From Pistricoccus aurantiacus (GTDB taxonomy: Bacteria > Pseudomonadota > Gammaproteobacteria > Pseudomonadales > Halomonadaceae): a stretch of 64,000 nt of DNA. Shown here one piece after another: positions 51,481 to 59,693 of the stretch (the first letter of the stretch is position 1; each line of letters starts with the position of its first letter). Both the position numbers and the translations under genes were made by a program. Below the pieces are notes generated by a model. It was not told where the DNA came from. It made no database searches and saw nothing but the letters and a program-made list of their open reading frames with translations. Location: assembly GCF_007954585.1 (NCBI RefSeq), contig NZ_CP042382.1, positions 2,480,001 to 2,544,000 on the forward strand, given 5' to 3'.

Positions 51481-53200
51481 CGTCGTGTATCCATCCGCGA
51501 ATGATCATTGCCACCATACGGGGGTCCTCCTGGGCCATGTTCTGCAGTATTTCAAGGTCGCGCGCGTGAGCGGATACCTTGGATGGTTGTCCTGTGGGTT
51601 CGTAGAGCTCGTCTTCCATTTCGTCAGCGTCATCTGCTTGGCCGGATAGGGCGCCGGAGGATTCACCAACCGTTTCGTCCTCGCCGACGCTGGCCTGGAA
51701 GCCCTGGGCCTGAGTGGCGGCCTGGGTGTAGCGCTTGATGAAGGGACGCAGCAGCAGCCAATAAAGCATCAGGAAGACCAGCGTCACCAGCAGATAGCGA
51801 CCGAGCGTGAAGCCCAGGCGCTGAAGCTCCGGAGACTGCCACCAGGCCGGTTCCAAGGCCGCTTCCACCGCCTTCTGGCGGAATGGCTGATTGACTACGG
51901 CGATATCATCGCCCCGGGCCTCGGAATAGCCCATGGCCTGACGCACCAGCCGTTCGATCTGAGCAATCTCGCTTTCCGCCAGAGGAATCTGCTGGGCTTC
52001 GCCTTCTTCGTTCTCGATGTGGCGATAGTCCACCACCACCGCCGCGCTCAAGCGCTCGATGCGACCGCGCTGATACTGAACGTGGGCGACGTTGCGATCG
52101 ACTTCGTAATTGATCACGCTGTCTCGCTGTACGTCGTCCGGGGGCTGCTTGTCTTGCTGCGTGTTGGCATCCTGGGCATTTTCCTCGCCCTCCGTCTGAA
52201 TCGGCGAGGGCAGGGTGGTGGGGGGCGTATTGGTCAAGGCGCCGGGCACCCCGCCTTCCGGTAGGCCGTCGCCGCCGCGATAGGACAGGCTCTGCTGAGC
52301 GCTTCTGACCGCCGCCCGCTCCGAGGACTGATTGGGACCGTAGCGTTCGCTGGTTTCTTCCCGCTGAGAGAAATCCACCTGGGCAGCCACTTGGGCATGC
52401 ACGTTCTGCATGCCGAGGATCGGCTCCAGAATGTTCTGGATGCGCCGCTGATAGGAGCGCTCCACCTCGGCAATATAGTCGAGCTGGGTGGTGCTCAGGC
52501 CGCCGGCGCTCTTGTCCTCGCTGGACAGCAGACGGCCGCGCTGATCCACCAGGGTAACCATGTCCGCGGTGAGATCCGGCACGCTGCTGGAGACCATGTG
52601 CACGATGGCGCTGACCTGGCCCTCGTTGAGACTGCGCCCCGGTTGCAGGGTCAGCACCACGGAGGCCTTGGCGGGCTTGCGCTCGCGCACGAATACCGAG
52701 GGCTTGGCCATGGCCAGATGAATGCGCGCCCGGGCCACCGGTCCCAGGGATTCGATGGAATGCGCGAGTTCGCCTTCCAGGCTGCGCTGAAAGTTGATCT
52801 GCTCGGCGAACTGGCTGATACCGAAGGCCTGATTGTCCATCAGCTCGAAACCGACGTTGCCGCCTTCGGGAAGCCCTTGTTCCGCCAGCTGCAGTCGTAG
52901 TTTATGCACCTGATCGCTGGGCACCAGCAGAGTCTTGCCGCCGGCGCTGAACTCGTAGGGTACGCCTCGGCTATCCAGTTCACTGATGATTCGCCCGCCG
53001 TCCGCTTCGCTCAGATTAGTGTACAGCACCCGGTAGCTGGGACTTTGCGCCCACAGCAGCAGTGCGATGACGATGGCAATGATCGCCGCGCCGACGACCA
53101 GCAGGGGAACGAGTGGACTCTTGCGCAGGGTGGCGAGGATTCGGGAAAATCCGTTTTCCGTCGACGTTCCGCCGCGCTCCATAGTGGATGCACCGCTCAT
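51473..53200 (-). CDS. fliF: Flagellar MS-ring protein FliF
   Basis: A 575-aa MS-ring subunit. The first membrane helix is LVPLLVVGAAIIAIVIALLL, then the YscJ-like SDGGRIISELDSRGVPYEFS-type domain, and a second helix (YLLVTLVFLMLYWLLLRPFI) near residue 460. The C-terminus (AQEDPRMVAMIIRGW) binds FliG. GGGGAG precedes the ATG. It is the first gene of the fliFGHIJKLMNOPQR operon. Confidence 0.95.
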   Translation of the reverse strand: MSGASTMERGGTSTENGFSRILATLRKSPLVPLLVVGAAIIAIVIALLLWAQSPSYRVLYTNLSEADGGRIISELDSRGVPYEFSAGGKTLLVPSDQVHKLRLQLAEQGLPEGGNVGFELMDNQAFGISQFAEQINFQRSLEGELAHSIESLGPVARARIHLAMAKPSVFVRERKPAKASVVLTLQPGRSLNEGQVSAIVHMVSSSVPDLTADMVTLVDQRGRLLSSEDKSAGGLSTTQLDYIAEVERSYQRRIQNILEPILGMQNVHAQVAAQVDFSQREETSERYGPNQSSERAAVRSAQQSLSYRGGDGLPEGGVPGALTNTPPTTLPSPIQTEGEENAQDANTQQDKQPPDDVQRDSVINYEVDRNVAHVQYQRGRIERLSAAVVVDYRHIENEEGEAQQIPLAESEIAQIERLVRQAMGYSEARGDDIAVVNQPFRQKAVEAALEPAWWQSPELQRLGFTLGRYLLVTLVFLMLYWLLLRPFIKRYTQAATQAQGFQASVGEDETVGESSGALSGQADDADEMEDELYEPTGQPSKVSAHARDLEILQNMAQEDPRMVAMIIRGWIHDDA

Positions 53201-53451
53201 GAGACGCTCCCCGGTAAGAAGGGAACATCAATGAGTAACGATGAGGTCAACAGGGCAATCGTCATGGCGGCTCTTTCAGGGAAAGGCAAAAATGAATGGG
53301 GCCATTATGCTGATGCGAGGAAAAGATAAAGTTGGAAAAAGCCCGGGTTTTCAGCGTCATTTACGCGCATCGTTCGGGGAAGTCGCTTGTTAGGCTTGCC
53401 ACCATAGCCCTCTATGTCGATTCCGACTTTCTTGCGCCTGAGGTTTAAACC
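53201..53451. other. Divergent intergenic region between fliF and fliE
   Basis: A 251-base control region for two divergent flagellar operons. It contains TAAAGTTG near 53325 without a matching sigma-28 -10 at the right distance, and a short palindrome GAAAAAGCCCGGGTTTTC. A small plus-strand frame from 53263 that enters here lacks support as a gene. In E. coli this region is controlled by FlhDC, but I cannot assign a clear box here. Confidence 0.5.
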
Positions 53452-53811
53452 ATGACGTTACCCATCGGCAATGCCGCCTTGCTGTCCTCTCTGCAGCCTT
53501 CTTCCTTGCAGCAGCCCGCCCTGCAGCAGATGCGCCAGTTGGCGCATCAGGCCGCCGGCGCGGTCCAGGCCTCCGGCGAGACCGGAAGCAGCGGCTTCGC
53601 TGGGGAGCTGCGCGCCTCCCTAGATCGGGTCAACCAGCTTCAGCAGGTGTCAAGCCAGCAGCAGACCGCCTTCCAGAGCGGCGACCCGAGGGTGGCGCTC
53701 AACGATGTCATGGTGGACAAGCAGAAGGCCAGCGTGGCTTTCGAGATGACCGTACAGCTCAGAAATCGACTCGTCACCGCCTATAAAGACGTGATGAACA
53801 TGCCGGTATAG
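53452..53811 (+). CDS. fliE: Flagellar hook-basal body protein FliE
   Basis: A 119-aa junction protein between the MS ring and the rod. The conserved C-terminal part (SGDPRVALNDVMVDKQKASV, AFEMTVQLRNRLVTAYKDVM) is intact. It is divergent from fliF as in E. coli, but here it is followed 12 bases later by motA instead of standing alone. Confidence 0.94.
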   Translation: MTLPIGNAALLSSLQPSSLQQPALQQMRQLAHQAAGAVQASGETGSSGFAGELRASLDRVNQLQQVSSQQQTAFQSGDPRVALNDVMVDKQKASVAFEMTVQLRNRLVTAYKDVMNMPV

Positions 53812-53823
53812 GCGGAACCATCC

Positions 53824-54708
53824 ATGAATCCTTCGACGTTTATCGGTATCGTCGCGAGCCTGATGCTGCTGGTCAGCGTGGTGCTGACCAGCGCGGACGC
53901 CCCGGCCACCTTCCTCAACCTGCCGGGTCTCGGCATCGTGCTGACCGGCACCTTGGCCGCCACCTTCATCAGCTATCCGCTGAAGGAAGTGCTGCGGGTG
54001 GTGCGGCTGGTCGGGCTGGTGTTTCGCCGGGAGAAATCCCGGGACGAACGAGATATCGCTACCCTGGTGAGCCTGGCGCGGACCTGGTTTGCCGGGGATG
54101 TTCGCGGCGTGGAACAGGCGCTGCCGAACTGTCGCAACCCCTTCCTGCGCACCGGCATCCAGCTGGTGATCGACCACGCCAAGGAGGAGGAAATCATCGA
54201 TCTGCTGCGCTGGCGTATCGCTCGACTCAAGGCCCGGGAACGGGCGGAGGCGCAGATATTTCGCACCATGGCGCTTTACGCGCCGGCTTTCGGCATGATC
54301 GGTACCCTGGTGGGGCTGGTGAACATGCTCGACGTCATGGATAGCGCGGATATCGCGGTGATCGGCGAGCGTATGGCGGTGGCGCTGCTGACTACCTTCT
54401 ATGGCATCGTGCTAGCCAACCTGATCTTCAAGCCCATCGCGGTGAAGCTCGAGCGGCGCACGGAGGAACGCCTTATTACCATGAACATGGTGCTGGAAGG
54501 GGTCTGTCTGATGTCACGCCGGCGCCTGCCTTCGGTGATCGAGGAAACCCTCAAGTCCTTCATGGCCCAGCATCGGGACGAACTGTTCGACGGAACGCGA
54601 AACGCCAAGGCGGAAGCCGCGGAATTCGACCTGGCCCATGCCCGAGGCGTCAAGAAAGCCCCGATGCGTTCTGGGCTGGCGCGCTCGCCTGCCAAATCGA
54701 GAATCTGA
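53824..54708 (+). CDS. motA: Flagellar stator protein MotA
   Basis: A 294-aa stator subunit with four membrane segments (FIGIVASLMLLVSVVL; LGIVLTGTLAATFISYP; APAFGMIGTLVGLVNML; LLTTFYGIVLANLIFKPI) and a cytoplasmic loop carrying the torque residues. TLVGLVNML and the TFYGxxxAN segment are MotA/PomA signatures. Proton or sodium coupling cannot be decided from this subunit alone. A basic C-terminal tail ends the protein. Confidence 0.93.
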   Translation: MNPSTFIGIVASLMLLVSVVLTSADAPATFLNLPGLGIVLTGTLAATFISYPLKEVLRVVRLVGLVFRREKSRDERDIATLVSLARTWFAGDVRGVEQALPNCRNPFLRTGIQLVIDHAKEEEIIDLLRWRIARLKARERAEAQIFRTMALYAPAFGMIGTLVGLVNMLDVMDSADIAVIGERMAVALLTTFYGIVLANLIFKPIAVKLERRTEERLITMNMVLEGVCLMSRRRLPSVIEETLKSFMAQHRDELFDGTRNAKAEAAEFDLAHARGVKKAPMRSGLARSPAKSRI

Positions 54709-54709
54709 C

Positions 54710-55627
54710 ATGATCGAGAATCCCCGCGTCACCAGCCATCGCGACGTGCTGCTCGACGAAACGGCCCCGGACGATACCGGCGGCATCTGGATGCTCAGCT
54801 ATCTTGACGTGATGACCCTGCTGGTGGCCCTCTTCGCCCTGTTGCTTTCCCTGACGGGCATGGCGCGCCAGACTTCCGAGACGCGCCCGCGGGTCGCCTG
54901 GCAGCCGGCGGTGGCGCTGGTTCAGGCGGTGGAACAGGCCAGGGTCGAAAAGTGGCAGGCGGTGGTCAGCCTGCAGGATTTTCTCGAGCGCCAGGCCCTG
55001 GACAACATGCAGGCCCTGGCGGAAGCGCAGCGCCGGATCGCGACGGTGGGTGAAATCACACCCGGGGCGATAGTGGCCGCGCTAGGCGTGGCGAAGCCTC
55101 GTGCCACGCCTTGGGTCAATACTGCCGGCGCCATTGAGTTGGTGCGTCGACATCGTTACGCGACCCAGCGTATGGATCAGGGAGCGATCGACAGCGCCCT
55201 GGTACTCAGCCGGGTGCGCGCGCTCCCCAGTGATCTCAGTCTCGAGGGCGTGGAGATCACCCCAGTAGACCAGGGCATCCGACTGCGCATTCAGGATCAG
55301 CTGCTGTTCTCCACCGGTCGCGACACACTGCGCAGCAGCGGCTATGAAACCGTCAAACAGCTGCTGGATATCGTCGAGCGCTATCACGGCGAGATCTCCG
55401 TCGAGGGGCATACGGACAATATTGATATCAAGACTTCCCATTATCCTTCGAACTGGGAACTGTCTACCGCCCGGGCCACCGCCATCGTGCGTTATTTTCT
55501 TGAAGCGGGAATCGACCCGTCCCGGGTGCGAGCAATCGGCTACGCGGATACTCGACCCCTTGCCAGCAACGACACCGCCGCAGGCCGGGCGGCCAATCGG
55601 CGGGTTGAGGTGATTCTAACGCTATAG
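54710..55627 (+). CDS. motB: Flagellar stator protein MotB
   Basis: A 305-aa stator subunit. The single membrane helix near the N-terminus carries the ion-binding aspartate (SYLDVMTLLVALFALLLS, Asp33). The C-terminal OmpA-like peptidoglycan-binding domain has VEGHTDNIDIKTSHYPSNWE, then TARATAIVRYF and GRAANRRVEV. The ATG at 54710 follows the motA stop by one base. An in-frame ATG at 54638 inside motA is not supported. Confidence 0.94.
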   Translation: MIENPRVTSHRDVLLDETAPDDTGGIWMLSYLDVMTLLVALFALLLSLTGMARQTSETRPRVAWQPAVALVQAVEQARVEKWQAVVSLQDFLERQALDNMQALAEAQRRIATVGEITPGAIVAALGVAKPRATPWVNTAGAIELVRRHRYATQRMDQGAIDSALVLSRVRALPSDLSLEGVEITPVDQGIRLRIQDQLLFSTGRDTLRSSGYETVKQLLDIVERYHGEISVEGHTDNIDIKTSHYPSNWELSTARATAIVRYFLEAGIDPSRVRAIGYADTRPLASNDTAAGRAANRRVEVILTL

Positions 55628-55655
55628 AAGACGAGGAATGCTCGAAGGCGAGGTG

Positions 55656-56627
55656 TTAGGCCATCGTAGTAGGGTGTGTGCCGGCGCTCAGATCCCGCCA
55701 TTCTTGCCGGGAGGGCCATTCCGCCAGCCAGGCCTCCAGGTTTGCTGCCGGCATGGGGCGGGCGATGCCGTAGCCTTGGGCCAGCTGGCAGCCTCTTTTT
55801 ATCAGGGCCTTGGCCTGGGCCAAGGTTTCCACGCCCTCCGCCAGCATCGAGTGGCCGAAACGGTTCGCCAGGTAGATGATACTTTCCACCATCGCCATGT
55901 CCTCCTGACCCCGCAGCATGTCTCGCACGAAGCTGCGGTCGATCTTGATGGCATTGATCGGCAGTTTTCGCAGATGAATCAAGGAGGAAAAACCGGTGCC
56001 GAAATCGTCGATGGACACATGGATATTCAGGGCCTGGCAGCGACGAACCACGCGATCCGCCCGCAGGGTATCGTCGATGGCGGCGGTTTCGAGAATTTCC
56101 AGCTGTAGCCGCTCTGCGGGTACGTCCGGGTAGCGTGCCAGCAGCATTTCCAGGCGGTCGATAAAATGTTCCGATAGCAGATGCAAAGGACTGATATTGA
56201 TGCTGATAGGGAGCTCAAGGCCGCTTTTTTCCCACTGCTGCAGTTGCATCAGCGCCTGTTCGGTCACCCATTCCCCCAGCAGGATTTCGAGGTCGCTGCC
56301 TTCGATGGCGGGCAGAAACTGGCCCGGCACCAACAAACCCTGTTCAGGATGGCGCCAGCGTAGCAGGGCCTCCATGCCGATGACTCGGCGGCTGAGCATG
56401 TCCACCTGGGGCTGATAGTAAAGGCAAAGCTCATCATTGTTCAGGGCGTCGACGAAGCGGCGCCGCTCTGCTCTACGCGAGCGCTGCTGACGGCCTTGGT
56501 GATAATCAAAAAAATGGAAGGCGTTGCCGCCGAGCTGCTTGGCCTGGTACATGGCCTGAGTGGCGTGGCGCAGCAGCACTTCTTCAGACGCCTCGTCACG
56601 AGGAAAATGAGTGACGCCGATGCTCAC
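55656..56627 (-). CDS. EAL-domain c-di-GMP phosphodiesterase, remnant of a GGDEF-EAL protein
   Basis: A 323-aa open frame with a complete EAL domain: MEALLRWRHPEQG, SINISPLHL, LEILETA, SIDDFGTGFSSL, IKIDRSFV, AEGVET and QGYGIARPM. All metal and substrate residues that I know appear intact. Ahead of it are only the last 50 residues of a GGDEF domain (SIGVTHFPRDE, RHATQAMYQAK). Upstream, the frame continues to a TGA at 56699-56697 without a good start. GTG at 56627 has no clear ribosome site. A GGDEF N-terminal fragment lies in another frame just upstream, so the parent gene was broken by an internal deletion. Whether the EAL part is still translated is uncertain. Confidence 0.65.
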   Translation of the reverse strand: MSIGVTHFPRDEASEEVLLRHATQAMYQAKQLGGNAFHFFDYHQGRQQRSRRAERRRFVDALNNDELCLYYQPQVDMLSRRVIGMEALLRWRHPEQGLLVPGQFLPAIEGSDLEILLGEWVTEQALMQLQQWEKSGLELPISINISPLHLLSEHFIDRLEMLLARYPDVPAERLQLEILETAAIDDTLRADRVVRRCQALNIHVSIDDFGTGFSSLIHLRKLPINAIKIDRSFVRDMLRGQEDMAMVESIIYLANRFGHSMLAEGVETLAQAKALIKRGCQLAQGYGIARPMPAANLEAWLAEWPSRQEWRDLSAGTHPTTMA

Positions 56628-56824
56628 CGAGAGTCGCAGGGTTTCATTGCCCAGGCTGATCGGCCGATGAAGGAGCAGATCGCCAGCGGTGAGCCGTCAC
56701 GACGTGCTCGGCGCATGGCTTGGCACATCAACTCGATCAGACGGCGGCGATGCGACGCTCCGGCCAAGCCGTGGAAATGTGATGTGTCTTGACAGGGGTT
56801 CGCTATCGTGTTCCAGCCTAGCAT
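56624..56824 (-). pseudogene. 5' fragment of the broken GGDEF-EAL gene
   Basis: The 66-codon frame contains HRRRLIELMCQAMRRARRDG and then SPLAIC, the first helix and strand of a GGDEF domain. It then runs out of frame. The sequence that should follow (DxDxFK, I-site and GGDEF loop, roughly 90-100 residues) is missing. The end of the domain (PISLGNETLRLSVSIGV) resumes in the frame of the EAL open frame. The junction lies near 56680-56699. The start overlaps the stop of the upstream degenerate GGDEF gene. Confidence 0.6.
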
Positions 56825-57468
56825 GCGATGTGCCGCCGTGTCAGAGAGGTGTTGGTATGGTCTCCGCGCCTGGTTTCCCGGAGCGCTTGCTCGGCCTTGG
56901 CGATCATGACACCGGCGGCATGTTCGAAGTGATACTCGACGACACTCAGTTCGAGCCGGGTGGGTAATCCCAGCAGGCGTGTTTGAGCGACGCGCTTTCG
57001 CAGCCGCTCGCCTTGATGCAGGGCATCGTCGAAACGCGCGTCCGGCAGCAGGGCGGCGAAGCGGTGATCGTTCCAGCGGGCCAAGATATCCTGACCCCGT
57101 AGGCAGTGCTGTGCCAGGGTAGCCAGCTGCTTCAAGAGTTCACACTCAACGTCACGGCCACAGGTCATGGCGATAGCGTCGCAATCAACGATTTCGAACA
57201 GGATCAAGGAAAAGGGAGCCGTGTCTTTCGGCGCGTTTGCCAGCCGACGAACCAGCGCCTCGGTAAACGCCTGAGGAGTGAGCAGACCAGTCAGATCGTC
57301 ATGCGGCGTCAGGTGAGTCGCGCGGCGCTGCCGCATTACCGAAGAGACAATATGGTTCCTGCCCGGGACAGACGGGGCGCCGCTAAGTCCTGCGCCAATA
57401 GGCGCGCGGCGATCCGGCGGGGCGAAGCACTGTGATTCCCTGATGGCGGAATATCGCGATTGGGGCAT
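56818..57468 (-). CDS. Degenerate GGDEF-domain protein
   Basis: A 216-aa protein. Residues 50-200 have the GGDEF fold pattern: HDDLTGLLTPQAF, FSLILFEIVDCDAI, LRGQDILARWNDHRFAALLP, and a final VMIAKAEQALRETR helix. The active-site loop reads WNDHRF in place of GGDEF, and the DxDxFK metal strand is FEIVDCD, so cyclase activity is not expected. It could bind nucleotide or act through its partner. The ATG at 57468 has GGGAG upstream; a TTG at 57492 is the alternative. The broken GGDEF-EAL gene follows directly, so both may be on one transcript. Confidence 0.65.
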   Translation of the reverse strand: MPQSRYSAIRESQCFAPPDRRAPIGAGLSGAPSVPGRNHIVSSVMRQRRATHLTPHDDLTGLLTPQAFTEALVRRLANAPKDTAPFSLILFEIVDCDAIAMTCGRDVECELLKQLATLAQHCLRGQDILARWNDHRFAALLPDARFDDALHQGERLRKRVAQTRLLGLPTRLELSVVEYHFEHAAGVMIAKAEQALRETRRGDHTNTSLTRRHIAC

Positions 57469-57492
57469 GAACCGCTCCCTATTAGTTATCAA

Positions 57493-57766
57493 GCTACCTT
57501 CAAGTGGCGCATCAAAGAACGAGTTTCTTGCGTCTGTGCTAGTGATGTTTTTAACAATATAGTAACAAAAAATTGCTTTTGGAAATACTGTGTCGTACGA
57601 ATCGCTTCACGATTTTCAAACATTTTGCAATATGAAAGCGTTATCAGGGTAAAACAGTAATTTCTCAATTAGACGGTAGCCGGTCAATCCGCGGTTTACT
57701 CACCAATATCCTCACGGGTTCCTGAGCCTGACGGGTTCAGGAGGTAATCGGAAAGAGCGATGAGGA
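57493..57766. other. AT-rich intergenic region upstream of the GGDEF gene
   Basis: About 270 bases without a gene. It is AT-rich near 57540-57660 (for instance TTTTTAACAATATAGTAACAAAAAATTG), likely the promoter region of the minus-strand GGDEF gene. A hairpin with arms TCCTGAGCC and GGTTCAGGA lies near 57719-57743, just past the barrel pseudogene stop. It lacks a T-run, so it is at best a weak terminator. Confidence 0.45.
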
Positions 57767-58105
57767 TTAGAACGTATAGGAAATACCCAGGACCGCGACC
57801 GGATAGATTGCGACTTCTTCAACGTCATCCTTGAGCTTGCGTTCTTACTTGCGCAGGTCATCCTGGAATCTGGGGTTATCCGCCGCCGGACCGCTGGCCC
57901 TCAAGGAGACTTCCGCGTCCGTTGCCATGACGCCCAGTTCGGAAAAGAATCCGAAGCCGCTGCGATGAGACGCTCGCCAACCCAGATAGGGCTGTACGCC
58001 GTCCGCTACGGCGCTGACGGCGACATGGTGCTCGAAGCCCTGAGCATTGCCGATACCGGCGCCGAGTAAAGCAGTGGCAAGGCCGAAGGCCATCCGGTGT
58101 TTCAT
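57767..58105 (-). pseudogene. Outer-membrane beta-barrel protein, internally deleted and with a nonsense codon
   Basis: The minus strand opens with a signal peptide (MAFGLATALLGAGIGNAQG) and about 15 mature residues. It then jumps to the C-terminal part of a membrane barrel: QPYLGWRASHRSGFGFFSEL, then GVMATDAEVSLRASG. An in-frame TAA at 57847-57845 interrupts it. Beyond the stop the frame continues with RKLKDDVEEVAIYPVAVLGI and ends SYTF-stop, the usual last beta strand. Homologues of this porin-like type are about 230-260 aa, so roughly half is missing. Ribosome site AAGGGAA precedes the ATG at 58105. A related intact copy elsewhere is possible. Confidence 0.7.
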
Positions 58106-58240
58106 TAACGTGTTCCCTTGCTGTGGAGACGATAGGTTTCGGAATCGGTCATTTTTCATGAGCCGGCATGCCGGACCTAAAGACTATCGGCAGGCTTGGA
58201 GAAGAACTTGAGTAAAAAGAGGCTCATCGAACGCGGGTTC

Positions 58241-58267
58241 TCAAGCCAATCGGGGCAGTGCCGATAA
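58241..58267 (+). promoter_or_regulatory. Sigma-28 (FliA) promoter of the PAS-MCP gene
   Basis: TCAAGCCA (58241-58248), an exact 11-base spacer and a perfect GCCGATAA (58260-58267) form a flagellar-class promoter. Transcription would begin near 58275, downstream of the GTG at 58258, so the start of the coding region must be the ATG at 58336. Confidence 0.75.
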
Positions 58268-58335
58268 CTCGCTTACCTTTCACTGCGATTGGCGCGTCCC
58301 TCACGCCTCTACTGCTTTCCCGACGAGCCCCTTAT

Positions 58336-59589
58336 ATGCTTCTGATAAAAAAGACATCTTCCCTGCACGAAGCCCTCAAGGCCCATACCGCCTGCATTCT
58401 TTTTACGCCGGAAGGTGTGATTCTCGATGCCAGCGACGCCTTCCTCGACGTGGTCGGTTACAAGCTGCAAGACATAAAAGGGCAGCACCATCGCCTGTTC
58501 TGTACCTCCGAGACGCATCAGACATCTGCCTATAAAAAATTCTGGAAAGTTCTTGCCAAGGGGGAAAGCCGCGGCGGAACCTTTCATCGGCTGGACAGGC
58601 AAGGACGCACCATCTGGCTGGAAGCGACCTATCTGCCGGTGAAGAATCGCCACGGAAGAGTCGGCTATATCATCAAGATCGCCAATGATGTCACCGCCAA
58701 GCACCAGGCTGCCGCGGACCAGGATGCGGTACTGACCGCCTTGAACGCCTCGATGGCTGTTATCGAGTTCACGCCGACCGGCGAGGTTATCCGGGCCAAC
58801 GACAACTTCCTGAAGGCGATGGAGTATCGTCTCCAGGATATTGCCGGTCGTCATCACCGCATGTTCTGTAGCGACGCGTTCTATCGGGAAAATCCGTATT
58901 TCTGGGAGGAACTGGCGGACAATGCTTTCAAGCAGGGCAAGTTCGAACGCTTCACCGCCACCGGGCGGACCATCTGGCTCGAGGCCACCTATAATCCGGT
59001 GGTGGATGAAGACGGTCAGGTCATCAAGATCGTCAAGTTCGCCACCGACATCACCGATGCGGTGGAAGAGGAGCGGGCGGCTCGCAGCGCGGTGGAATCC
59101 GCTCGCACGACCGCCCAGCAGACCGAGGCCATCGCCGCCAACGGCCTGGATCAGCTTGCCCAGGCGGTGACTACCGCGGACAGCGCGGCGGCGGAAGTGG
59201 AGGCGGCCCAGTCCATCATCGGGGCACTGCACCGGCAGATCAATACCATCAATGAGATCACCGGCACGATCTCTCGCATCGCTCAGCAAACCAACCTGCT
59301 GGCGCTGAATGCGTCGGTGGAAGCCGCTCGGGCCGGCGAACATGGCCGAGGTTTTGCCGTGGTGGCCAAGGAAGTGCGGGAGCTTTCCCAAGGGTCTACC
59401 GCTTCCGCCCAGGAGATCTCCGCGGTGCTGGGGGAGAACAACGAACTGATTCGCCAGGCCAGCGACAAGATGAGCGACGCCGCAAGCCAGAGCGCCAGCA
59501 GCCGAAAGCGAGTGGGGGAAACCCAGGGCATCATTCAGGAAATTCTAAGCGGCGCGGAGAGCGTTTCTTACGCGGTAAGCCGGCTATAA
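58336..59589 (+). CDS. PAS-PAS-MCP chemoreceptor, BdlA-like
   Basis: A 417-aa soluble methyl-accepting-type protein without membrane segments or HAMP. Two PAS domains (about residues 15-115 and 130-240) share GxxxRxNDxFL and YxLQDIxGxHHRMFC motifs. A short signalling domain follows, with the hairpin tip [20 protein letters not shown] and [15 protein letters not shown]. The architecture and the 417-residue length equal Pseudomonas BdlA, which links c-di-GMP to biofilm dispersal and can also resemble Aer-type energy sensing. The start at 58336 is set by the sigma-28 promoter. Neighbouring c-di-GMP genes support a signalling role, but ligand and cofactor are unknown. Confidence 0.85.
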   Translation: MLLIKKTSSLHEALKAHTACILFTPEGVILDASDAFLDVVGYKLQDIKGQHHRLFCTSETHQTSAYKKFWKVLAKGESRGGTFHRLDRQGRTIWLEATYLPVKNRHGRVGYIIKIANDVTAKHQAAADQDAVLTALNASMAVIEFTPTGEVIRANDNFLKAMEYRLQDIAGRHHRMFCSDAFYRENPYFWEELADNAFKQGKFERFTATGRTIWLEATYNPVVDEDGQVIKIVKFATDITDAVEEERAARSAVESARTTAQQTEAIAANGLDQLAQAVTTADSAAAEVEAAQSIIGALHRQINTINEITGTISRIAQQTNLLALNASVEAARAGEHGRGFAVVAKEVRELSQGSTASAQEISAVLGENNELIRQASDKMSDAASQSASSRKRVGETQGIIQEILSGAESVSYAVSRL

Positions 59590-59636
59590 GCCGGCTGATT
59601 TGCCTCGAACCGTGTCCTGTCATTGATCGATGACTT

Positions 59637-59671
59637 GCCCGGTCATGGATCATCTGGCCGGGCATTTTATT
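59637..59671 (+). terminator. Rho-independent terminator after the PAS-MCP gene
   Basis: GCCCGGTCA (59637-59645) and TGGCCGGGC (59655-59663) form a 9-bp stem with one G-U pair and a 9-base loop, followed by ATTTTATT. It lies between the convergent PAS-MCP and diguanylate cyclase genes. Confidence 0.8.
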
Positions 59672-59693
59672 GGATCGGTTAAAAACCGGGGCG

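Noticed and set aside
53263-53329. Short plus-strand frame before fliE (MAALSGKGKNEWGHYADARKR)
   Set aside because: About 21 codons with no ribosome site of note, in a divergent promoter region.
53325-53351. TAAAGTTG as a sigma-28 -35 for fliE
   Set aside because: No GCCGATAA-like element lies 11 bases downstream.
58258-58335. GTG start for the PAS-MCP protein
   Set aside because: The GTG overlaps the -10 element of the sigma-28 promoter, so it would not be in the transcript.
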